DNA of 32,492 nt from Spongospora subterranea (taxonomy: Eukaryota > Endomyxa > Phytomyxea > Plasmodiophorida > Plasmodiophoridae): assembly GCA_900404475.1 (NCBI GenBank), contig OUQQ01000155.1:1-32492 (forward strand). The letters are read 5' to 3'. A program made the translations under genes and the position numbers. Positions 1 through 9,262 of the stretch are shown here, one piece after another; the first letter of the stretch is position 1; the number at the start of each line of letters is the position of its first letter. The notes beneath the pieces were generated by a model. That model searched no databases and was not told the DNA's origin. It worked only from the letters and a program-made list of their open reading frames with translations.

Positions 1-60
1 GACCCATCAGTATGACACGTTTCACGACTCGTCATGTCGTTTCCAAAGACCCATCAGTAC
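1..60. repeat. Short direct repeat, 12-13 bp
   Basis: The 12-mer GACCCATCAGTA occurs at 1-12 and again at about 49-60. It lies downstream (3') of the SSX2IP-like gene on the minus strand. The window begins inside it, so more copies may lie to the left. No coding explanation is visible. It could be chance. Confidence 0.4.
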
Positions 61-159
61 AACAAACGGGTTTATTTCTGGATTTGGAATCGGCTGGTCA
101 AAGGTTTCATAATTTTTCGAGCATGCTGACCAGGCAGGAGTTCACTGTTGGGTTGGGAA

Positions 160-1737
160 TCACCAACGTTTGCCTCTATGGATCGGGTGAATAACAACTT
201 TTTCGGACTCTGTTTTCGACACCCTACTGATGTATAACGCTCTCTGGATCAATTGTTCTTGCTCTGCAGCTTCTTCCAGCTCCGCAATATGAAATTGATG
301 GGTTTCTGTCTTGATATCGTCAGTGTTTGTCAACTTATTGAACTACATGCAAAACAAAATCAGAAATAACTCAGGTCAAACTTAACAATCACTTACAGAT
401 GAGGCGAAGTCAGCAAAACGCGAAACTAACTGCTCCCTAACCATGTTGAAAGGGCACGATTTTACCGACCAGCTAAACCCTTTGTCAGCATCGGAACACG
501 AGTCGAGAAATTCTACAACAGATGTGATGAATTCCCGCATTTGAACTCCTTCCTCAGTTAGAGTTGCAATTCTCGTCTCTAATCGTGAGACCGAATCCTG
601 CAATAGCATCATCTCCTGAAGGCAGATTTAATTGTTTCCTTTTGTGCTCCTACGTGTTATGGGAGAAAGACTTACTTCTGGAGCGATCAATTTATCAGCG
701 ATGGGAACCCTTTGGGCGGTTCCTTTTGCACTAGGCCCCGGTAGACACGATTTCAAAACTGGAGCATTGATTGTCGAACGATCTGAGATTACGAGTCCCC
801 GAAGCTTTTTTTGCACCCGTTCACACTCGATCTCTCTTTTCCGTATCTCGTTCTGGGACAACGTCGTTTTGAGAGAACTCAATTATACACTCGGTGAACC
901 CCACCTTATATTGTTTATCCTTGAACTTGATCGCGTTGAACTTTTTCTCTAACGCCATGTAATTGGACTTCGCTTTCCTTTCCAGGCATAGCTTCTCCTT
1001 GGCACATTGTTTCAAGCGATCCATCAACTGAAAATTCTGTGGCTCTGCTGTTAATGATAAAAAACATTGCCGAAACTGTCCGGATTTGTTGAAAACGTAC
1101 CGCTTCCTCGAGTTGCTCTTGCTCCATTCTCATTGCTATCAGTTTCTCGTCATGTGCTGTTTGTTGATTCTGAGCATCAAATCAATGATCGCCGTCCGAA
1201 CCCGCGAGACAAAATTACTGGTCGGACGTGGTTTTCATAAGCGACCTCCTGAGCTCGCTGATTTAGATGAGCAACTCTCTGAACCAACGACTCTAATATT
1301 CGCCTCAAACGACCTCCATCATCTTCAGGCATTTGTAAATCCTCGTCCCCGTAGCTATCGAGACCCAGAGCTGTCATGTTTTCTAGAAGTGATAACGAAG
1401 TGTCATAACTCGAAGGCGAATCGTCAAGCTTCTTTAATGTCGTCCTAAGTATTGACAAAGAAAATCAACAAACGGAGAGAAATTAGGAGGAAATAGAGAT
1501 TTACTGTCTAATAGCAATCTGGTGTGGATTATTAGGTTGATTGGGTTTAAAACTCGGGTTGAGATTTTCTTGATTAGCATATTGGCGAACTCTAGCCGCC
1601 GCCCCAACTCCTGGAGGGGAGACAATGAAAGCTAAAGGTGGCTTTCGTGCAGTGATGGGCGATGCTGGTATCGACGAGCCCTGGTCCTGGTCCGCTGCGG
1701 CCATTGGTGGCGCCATCTTTAACCCATATGGGGACAT
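160..1737 (-). CDS. SSX2IP/ADIP (Msd1)-like coiled-coil protein
   Basis: Seven exons join in frame: 1737-1505, 1444-1246, 1169-1101, 1027-905, 852-676, 615-397 and 342-160. They total 1203 bp (400 aa) and the introns are 52-76 bp, all GT-AG. The N-terminal ~80 residues are Pro/Ala/Asn rich and low in complexity. The middle is strongly charged heptad sequence, with a segment FKDKQYKNEIRKREIECERV that resembles the basic coiled-coil core of the SSX2IP/Msd1 (afadin and alpha-actinin binding) family. A second coiled coil follows. That family works at centrosomes or spindle pole bodies and adherens junctions and anchors microtubules, so a centrosomal role is inferred from the family and not shown here. 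Start: first ATG of the open frame; another in-frame ATG lies 7 codons in. The exon structure is well supported by phase. The family assignment is moderate, because coiled coils mimic each other. Confidence 0.6.
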
Positions 1738-2436
1738 ACAGGCGACTCGGCGAGAGAATCAATAGCAATTTTGAAAGGTCGCCCGTATTCCCACTGCTTT
1801 CTATGTGTCTCTCTACTCATGCTCATGAGTGTCTCCATTTGTTAGGAGCGACCGACACCACTTTTATCTACACAAATCAGGCCAGATCTAATTATGATGA
1901 AGCAAATGATGTATTATTATGGGCTCATCGATTACTGTAATTCCCATTCTACTCATCCTCGATCTGATGGGTTATTGTGTGGGCCACCAAAAACGAGAGA
2001 ACAACTATGTGATACTTGGGCCGTGGTCCTATATTGACTGATTTCCTATCCCCAACTACCCAAGCAACCGTTTTGAAACGCATGCATCGGAATTCTGTTC
2101 ATCGTCCGGCAGTCCGAGATAATCGGGCGCTCTCAAAAATCAATTGCAGCTCCTGTGGTCGTTTTGGCGCGCTGCATCTCAATATTGTCTACCAGAGTTA
2201 GGCGAAGGACACCTGCTGACTGGGGGGACTGCATCGCCCAACGACTCACCCTGTGACTCTGATTTGGGCCAGTATCTGCTTGCCAGTCGGCCTGTCCGGT
2301 TCAAGGTAACACTAGTACACTACAGTACCACTTCCTGTGTGTCGTCACAGGCGCCATACTGTAATTTCACAAAGTCATCCGCCAAAATTTCGCTTCAGAT
2401 TTTGAACAAGGCGGTTTTATTTGGTGGAGCATCAAC
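1738..2436. other. Intergenic region between divergent genes (699 bp)
   Basis: This is the upstream region shared by the minus-strand SSX2IP-like gene and the plus-strand 5'-nucleotidase. Short open frames here do not resemble protein-coding sequence. It probably holds both promoters and 5' UTRs. I see no convincing TATA box or repeat. Confidence 0.5.
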
Positions 2437-4413
2437 ATGATCGCTAATAATGCATCGTGGGCTATAGTTTTTTGGCTGTTGATATGTACTTTATCGAAAG
2501 GCCAAGCTAATTACGGCCGTGCGTCCAGCAGCTCTCAACCGCTGGATGATAATTGCCCCCCTAAAATCAATCAGCTGCGAATCATTCATACGAACGATAT
2601 ACATGCCCATTTGGATGAGTTCAACAGCGGTGGCAACGATTGCAAAGCGTCTCAGATCTTGTCAAACACGTGCTACGGTGGCATCGCCCGTATACGAACT
2701 GCTGTCGACACGATTCGCAAACAGGACAAAGACGTCCTATTTTTTGATGCTGGAGACCAGTTTCAAGGAACCTTGTTCTACACCATGTTTAAGGGCGCCA
2801 AGATCGCCGAGTTTATGAACGACATCAAGGTATGAGTCGGTTATAGCGTTGATACGATTTCATTGCTGATCTGAGTAGTACGACCTAATGTGCATTGGCA
2901 ATCACGAGTTCGATGATGGAGAGAAGGTTTTGTATGAATTTTTTCAGAAGCTCAAGTTCCCGGTCGTGTCATCCAATATCGACGTCAGTCATTCTACCAT
3001 GCTGCCAGCCTCTGTTTGACTTATTAACTCAGATGAACACCACCTTGTACTTGCACAAGATCGTGCAGCCCTACGTTGTGTTGGAAAAATGTGTGATGAG
3101 GTTCCTAAGGAAATATTGGATTGCTTAACATCGTGGATAGATAATATCGGAGTGATTGGGTTCATCACGAACTTGACTCGCCAAACCACCAGAGGCGCCA
3201 TGAACTTAACATTCTACGATCCTGTGGGTCCTGTCCAAAGAACTGTCGATATTCTACACAAAAAGGGTGTTCGGAAGATCATTGCCGTATCCCATAATGG
3301 ATATGGCGATGATATTCGAGTGGCTGCCAAGTAAGAGAACTGACTCGTCGTGTTCTCATTTGTTCTTAATTCTTTTTCGACATCCCAGTACATACGGAAT
3401 CAACCTGATCGTTGGTGGGCATTCGCACTCCTTGCTTCTGAAAAACCAGTCGATTTCAGGAGTGGTTGGCCGATACCCAACGCCTGTCAAAAATTTAAGA
3501 AACGACCTCACCTATATAGTCCAAGCTCATAGATGGGGCGATTATCTAGGAAATGTTCTGGTTAAATGTACATGATTGTCGATTGAGCATCGGGCTGAAT
3601 ATTCTGAACTCAACTTGGGTAGGGAATGATAACGAGGAACTCGTATCTGTGCAAGGCGACCCTATTTTATTGGATCAAACCGTTCCTAAACATAACGAGA
3701 CGGCTGTTAAAGTGGCAACATGGCGCCGAGCTTTTGATGGCATCGGCAATGAAATCATTGGACAGGCGACATCCCCATTTGGGTTCGATTGCAAGGGCAC
3801 GAATGTATGCCCTCTGGCTGAGTTGATTACCGACGCCATGCTTGAGGCCCATAAAGCACTAGGTGCCGATCTAGCTATGACCAATTCAGGGGGTATTCGA
3901 GCTGGATTTCCTTCTGGCAATCTAACTTATCAGGACGCTGCGACAATCCTTCCATTTGGAGATGCTCTGGTAAGGCGATTGGAAACGACCCTTGCACAAT
4001 CTTGAGTAACGTTCAATTAGGTTCATTTAACAATGAAAGGCTCTGAGATTATGGCGATGCTGGAAGCAAGCGCAGCAATGAAGAATCAGCCAGATCGAGG
4101 CGGAGGAAGTGTTTTAACAACTGCTCGATGGTCAGGTCTACGATGTACAGTTAATATGTCGGCACCGATCTTCCGAAGGGTGTCGGGTGTCACTGTTAGG
4201 AATCGATTAACAGCAGTTTTTACGCCATTGGATCTATTGGCGACCTATACAACAGTCGTTAATGATTTCGTCGTGATTGGCGGTGATAATATCATCTATC
4301 CACCAGTGAGTAATGAAATCTTGACCGACAATTTCCTGGACGTGTTTGTTGCTTACATCCGAGCGACCACTCCCGTGTCGCCAACCAGCGATGGACGTCT
4401 CACTGTTGTATGA
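2437..4413 (+). CDS. Secreted 5'-nucleotidase (ecto-5'-nucleotidase/CD73 family)
   Basis: It hydrolyses extracellular nucleoside 5'-monophosphates (family role). Exons are 2437-2829, 2879-2983, 3033-3090, 3141-3330, 3389-3567, 3623-3969 and 4021-4413: 1665 bp, 554 aa, with introns of 49-58 bp. It has a signal peptide (about residues 1-24, WAIVFWLLICTLS core). The metallophosphatase motifs are complete: HTNDIHAHLD, FDAGDQFQGT, GNHEFDD, the histidine of VSHNGYGDD, and GGHSHS. The C-terminal substrate domain carries NSGGIRAGFP, ILPFGD and VIGGDNI. Length is close to human NT5E (574 aa). Unlike vertebrate CD73 it ends in a polar tail (SPTSDGRLTVV) with no hydrophobic GPI-attachment segment, so I infer a freely secreted enzyme. 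A possible AATAAA polyadenylation signal lies at 4488-4493. The start is the first ATG and it gives the signal peptide. Confidence 0.93.
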
Positions 4414-4741
4414 TTAGTTATCAGTCAGCGAGCATCAGCAAGGCATGGAAAATTCAATCCAATGCCATCTTTCAACTAAGAAACAAAAATAAAACCAGTG
4501 TTAAAGGTTTGGTAGCTCGTCTCGTCGTATATAACAGACAACGAGTAATTCAAATTGAAGGGCGGTCAAGTGGGGACAGCTCGTTGGGCACTTTGCACTT
4601 TCAGATGGCCACACGGGAGTTTGTAAACGCCAGGAAAACGCATGTGACCAACTGAAATCGCCCAGAGCAGAGCTAGTTTTACCACAAATTGGAAAACAGA
4701 CTGAGTCTCCATTCAACATCTTCCATTTGCGGATAAAATCT
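4414..4741. other. Convergent intergenic region (328 bp)
   Basis: This separates the 5'-nucleotidase stop from the 3' end of the minus-strand zinc-finger gene. It contains AATAAA at 4488-4493 on the plus strand, suited to the nucleotidase transcript. A minus-strand open stretch (HEDFIRKWKMLNGDS) could be one further exon of the zinc-finger gene, but no join is convincing. Confidence 0.4.
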
Positions 4742-5899
4742 TCATGAGCAATCATAGGTTTCAATCATTGACAATGTCGTGCAGCAATGGATTTTGAATT
4801 GCAGCTTCATTGATATCGATTAGACGACATATATATTCAAACGAGTATGTACAGCTCACTTTTAATCGCAACATCGGGCACTTGATGGTCGAATCAACAG
4901 ATCCTGTTGATTCCTCGACCCTAAATTATATTACGTGCCTCATGCCTGAAAAAACATGGGCAACGTGGCCTCAAGTCTGCAAATGCCAACCCAAGTTTCT
5001 TTCAATCATCGATTTGCTCAGTCAACAACTCCTTCAGTTGCGAATAAAACCTTCTATGATTGCAGTGGGAACAGACCTCGGGAAGACTGAAGCCCGCTTT
5101 GAGAACGCAGGATCGTGTGTAATGATCAGAGATGTACTCTCTTTATCGCTCAGAAAACCCACCTGGCAATGTTGTCCACACACCGACAGTCTACAGTTAG
5201 CGCAGCCCGTTTGTGAACCCATATCCACAAAGCCACGACGGAGTTTCGCGCCGACTTTGGTGTACACAACCAATGGCTTATCAACAGAGTATACCCGTTG
5301 AGTGCAGTCATTAAATCGCCTATGAAATTCATCATTCAAACCCTTTATTGGCGATCAAATTCAGTCGGTCCTACTCAGGTATTCAAAGAGAATACGTCGT
5401 GATAATTGGGGGTAGACAGACGGTTCGGGTTGCTTGTCAGTGAGAAGGCCCGATATCCAACAACGGCTGAATGCAACGCCGCTCGACCAGACCTGTCGAG
5501 ATGGACATGTATGTCGTGGTCCAATGTTGCTGGATAACTTCGTTCAGTGATCGTTAGGGAGCAAAAAGCGCGTTCAAGATCCAGTTTCAGTCGTGTAAAA
5601 AATCGGTCAATATCTCCCAATTTCGGAAGGTCGCATTTCAAAAAATCTAGTCGAAACACGGAGTTATCGCCCTCAGCTCTAGAAGATGGTGAAGTGATGA
5701 TGGACGGTCGACCCTTTGATAAATTTAGTGGGAGAGGTCGGGAGATATGTTCGGTCAATCGACCGCACCTGCGCGCTAGAAGTCGCTCAGTCACCGATGT
5801 ATCAGCGGTCAACGATTCCGATGCAACAGATATTCTTGATGTATGTCCAGAACTCATAGATATCTTCTGCTCATTTTTCCAATGTTCAGAGATCTGCAA
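4742..5899 (-). CDS. Unrecognised cysteine-rich (zinc-ribbon-like) protein
   Basis: I do not recognise this gene. The large first exon (5899 to about 5404) encodes a Ser/Thr-rich N-terminus, then a folded-looking domain (DIDRFFTRLKLDLERAF, LDHDIHVHLDRSGRAALHSA). A 53-bp intron joins NYHD to GLNDEFHRRF. The next exon (to 5163) ends in GCANCRLSVCGQHC. Skipping about 84 bp continues with VCSHCNHRRFYSQL, which gives a dense CxxC array: CxxCx4CxxxC, then CxxC. Later joins (stop at 4742-4744) are plausible by phase but not proven. The arrangement of beta-rich sequence, a zinc-binding cluster and then a hydrophobic strand (RLKLQFKIHC) recalls OB-fold proteins with a zinc ribbon such as RPA1-type domains. 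That is a guess from pattern only. It is transcribed divergently from the exonuclease, with a very short shared upstream region. The first ATG at 5899 is tentative; M at 5857 also fits. Confidence 0.55.
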
Positions 5900-5994
5900 A
5901 AAACAGGAAGAAGATCCGGAACAAAGCGCATTTTCCCAAGTATCATTTTGACAAGTCAGTCCCGATTTGGGTTCGTTCTGTGCAAAATCACAGT

Positions 5995-8095
5995 TTTGTT
6001 TTTGCAGGACCCGGTTTGTGGAGCAGTTTCGCGCCGCCCTAGCGGCTAGGGATCATAGGTCTTGTTTCTATGCTCTGCTGCGACTATCAGTAAAGGGTGG
6101 GTTCGATTGGGTTCATCAGAATTTAAGTGAGGAAATTCATACTCTGGAAGACACTTTATGGTTCTGCACAGTATGGCTCACTTTGCAAAATGGGAAATCC
6201 ATTCTTACGCATTCCTGCAGTCGTTGATTGATTGCTGGAAGGATGCTTTTCGTAAAGAAAACCACATCGCTCGCCAGAAAAGTTTATCATGGCTTATCGG
6301 CCCTCTGTCGTCGCTCCTCGTACAGGTGTGTCGTACTCGCTTTCACCTTCTCTGCGGGAGTGAGCAAGAACGATTGAGGAAAATTGTTTTGAGCTTTGGG
6401 TCCGGAATGGGATTGTTATTATTTGATCGTTTTGACTTATCAGCCTGAGTAGAGAATGTATTCCAGCTGTTTCGTGGTCAGTTTTAGTGATGTTTCTTCA
6501 GCTGCCAGTCCCCGAGGATGAGCATCTTATTCGTGCACGATTACTATTACAGGACACCAATCACTTGAACGATGCATTCCACTTTATTAAGAATCTTTCA
6601 TTGCAAAATTTGCTCAAATTTGAGGAAATGATCAGCCCATTCGTTTTCGAAAAGCAGTTAAAACTGGCCGCCGATTTGGTCAAAGATGATCCCGATCTTC
6701 AACATCAGTTCATCCTATTTTTGCGGCCTATCGATGCAAAGTTTGCCTACCGTATCGTTCTCGAGAATGAATTGGACCCCAAACGCTACCTTGAAATTGA
6801 AGCTACAGCGAAGCTACCCACTTTACGTTGGTTGATGCAGCAACGTATGTTCTGCTCCGAATTAGACTTAAGTTAACTCTAATTATGTTTTTAGACAAGC
6901 TGGTGGAGTTTGCAGAGGAAATTTGCGGCGATAACATCGGTCTCCAGTGTGAAGTTTTAAAAATGACCCTAAGAAGTAAACACGTAAACGAGTTTGTTTT
7001 TTTGTTCGAAAAATTTGGTGCCGGGGCTGGCGACGACGACATGATTCGAGCTTATCGAGAATATCAACTTGCCCCATTGTAAGGATGTGGTGTGTTCTCA
7101 GTTCCAAGGTTTTAATCGTTTGTTTATTTCAGTGATGTTCCAACACCGTCTGTCGATAATGTTAATCTCGTCGACTATTTGACCCTTCCCGTCCCCCTGT
7201 TGTTTGAGCCTGATAATACAATTTTAGAGCAATGTCTGAATAACACCACCCTCATTGGAATCGACGCTGAGTATAAACCGACATTTTGCAATTTTGTCAG
7301 TGGCACGCCTGCCCAAGCGGCAGTTCTTCAGGTAATTCTGTGGTTTTCAAACTGAATGACCGCGTTTTTATTGCAAAACATCTATCAGCTGTCGTCACAA
7401 TCGGTTTCGATTGTTTTAGATATGTGTAAACCTTTGAGCAAAGAGCGGGCGAACATTATTCGTGGCGTCTTCCGAAATCCGAATATACTCAAGCTGGGGT
7501 TCGCGATTCGTGGCGACAGTAAGTACCATTTTAATTTGAGCAATTTATAATTGACGCTCAGCGAATCTCGTTTCAGTTCGTGCATTGTCAGCTACGTTTA
7601 CCGACACCGATTGTTTTTCACTGGTCTCTCCAGTTCTTGATCTTCAGAAAGTGGCTCGGCACTTAGATGTCTCGGGTGATCAAAAATTGATCAGTACGCC
7701 ATATTGCCGAGATGTAGTAATATACAGTCATTGGTATTTGCGATGTAGGTCTATCTAAGCTATGCGAGGCGGTCCTTCACAAACCTCTCTGTAAAACGGA
7801 ACAAGTTTCCAATTGGGGGATAAGGCCCTTGCGAAAGGAACAGGTTTTTTTGCTGTAGTTTATGTTTTTTTTTATCAGCTGACTGGGATCATTTCAGTTA
7901 TCGTATTGTGCCTTGGATGCGTATTGCCTAACCGATTTGTATTCGAAAATTGTGGATAGAAAATTGTTGAGCTCAGCGATCAAAGTTGGTAGCGAAGAGA
8001 TAGTTGATGATCTAGTAATATTGCATTCAATGCATGAAACGATCTCCGATGCCAGATGCGGTAATGTACTGCATGCAATGCAAGAAAGTGTATGA
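5995..8095 (+). CDS. EXD3/MUT-7-like 3'-5' exonuclease (DEDDy)
   Basis: This is a nuclease of the DEDDy family (family role: 3'-5' exonuclease, in nematode MUT-7 tied to RNA silencing). Exons supported by phase are 6444-6844, 6895-7078, 7133-7331, 7389-7518, 7577-7675, 7749-7843 and 7898-8095. Upstream exons at about 5995-6398 encode helical sequence (RTRFVEQFRAALAARDH, SWLIGPLSSLL), but their borders and the start codon are unresolved. The N-terminal part is all-helical, as in EXD3. All catalytic residues are visible: motif I IGIDAEYKP (Asp, Glu), motif II ILKLGFAIRGD (Asp), and motif III YCALDAYCL (Tyr, Asp). The typical GLSKLCEAVLHKPL and QVSNWGIRPLRKEQ segments precede motif III. It should therefore be active. 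The C-terminal DUF5615/Mut7-C region of some homologues is absent, because the protein ends about 55 residues after motif III. Confidence 0.85.
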
Positions 8096-8352
8096 ATATA
8101 CTTCTAATTTATATTAATTCTAAAGCACGTTATAAGTGTCCTTGTTCAATATGATATATGGATTATTGGCATTGATCGGAGGTAATCGCCAATGTTCGTC
8201 CGAGATTCCAAGGCGATCATTCCGACGGACCGGTGAATGACCATCATGGGAATATTCAGGTTCATGGTCTTGATTTCGCCATTTCTCGCCTCCTAACATA
8301 AATTAACAGGCAGAACGTAATCTCGTTCGTTCTTCTTTGCAGCAGTTTCGTA

Positions 8353-9027
8353 ATGGCTAAGCAGGTTCATTTCTCATCGTGCTCCCGAACGCAGGAGGAT
8401 GATCTATCCCGCCTCGCAATCAGAGACGTTAGCAGCATTTTATCTACATGGGCAAATCCGTTGATTAGTAAGTCTGGTATTAGATAGACATCAGTCCATG
8501 GCCTGTCAAAGACGGATCCAATGCCCAAGCCGCTTTTCATATCGACCTCAAACAGCACATTGACCACGGTAGCCGTTACGATCTTCAGGTTGATCTCATG
8601 TTTGATCGTTATTATGTCTTATCCAAACATTGACGTTTTACTCTAAGATACGGATTGATCGCTATGTAGTCGTTCATGAAAAAGGTGATCTGTGTAAACT
8701 GGACCCTCACCTGACCTGTCCCAAAGACCCAGATTCCAATGTCTATATGAAATATGGATTCAAAATGCCGAATCTGCCTATCAAGGGTACATTACATCTC
8801 AAAATTCAGATATGGAATCAACATAACCAAGAACGTAATACGATTGTTATTTGATAATAGCCTTCGCGTACATTGATTCCTTCTTGGGCACAGTTTGTTG
8901 CGTCGAATTCAACATCGAAGTGGAACCCAGCGGCAAAGGAGGTGGAGTTATTTCAGGCATCCTTAACTCGTTAATGTCGGGAGGCAACATCACATCTAAT
9001 ATCGCTGTCGATTTTTTGACATTGTGA
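8353..9027 (+). CDS. ML-domain (NPC2/PG-PI-transfer-like) protein, copy 1
   Basis: ML proteins are small secreted beta-sandwiches that bind lipids. Exons are 8353-8427, 8484-8588, 8648-8834 and 8894-9027, which give 166 aa. Introns are 56, 59 and 59 bp. Family signatures are VHFSSCSRTQEDD near the start, DISPWPVKDG, GDLCKLDPHLTCPKDPD, and the paired LCC strand after QERN/QE. Exons 2 and 3 are exactly as long (105 and 187 bp) as in the second copy at 18580-19286, and intron phases match, so the two are duplicates. The oddity is that the ATG at 8353 gives no signal peptide. Either a signal-encoding exon lies upstream (a hydrophobic frame at about 8155-8185 is a candidate that I could not join) or secretion was lost. 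The C-terminus (VEPSGKGGGVISGILNSL) differs completely from copy 2. Confidence 0.8.
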
Positions 9028-9262
9028 TCAGGTCTAAATAAACCTGAGCGTTGAATTTCGTTTTCTTGCTCGACCTGGCCGGAATGTCGGATTTGAATTG
9101 AATATCTGGTGGCGTGACGTCATTGTGTGCTTGAGTCGTAGTGATCGTGAATCATTATAGTTGCTCATGTTGATTCATCTTTATCGGAACCATTGGGCAA
9201 TAATATTATCATTTTTCTATTGTCGCTTATTGGCACACGAGATATAATTCTCATTTATTATC

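Noticed and set aside
1662..1940. Plus-strand open frame over the first exon of the SSX2IP-like gene
   Set aside because: It overlaps a minus-strand exon supported by six in-phase junctions downstream and has no features of its own.
4810..5301. 163-codon plus-strand open frame
   Set aside because: The minus strand here gives cysteine-cluster exons with matching intron phases; the plus frame has no recognisable pattern.
5547..5951. 134-codon plus-strand open frame before the exonuclease
   Set aside because: It is complementary to the large minus-strand exon of the zinc-finger gene, which reads more like folded protein. The phase does not join the exonuclease exons.
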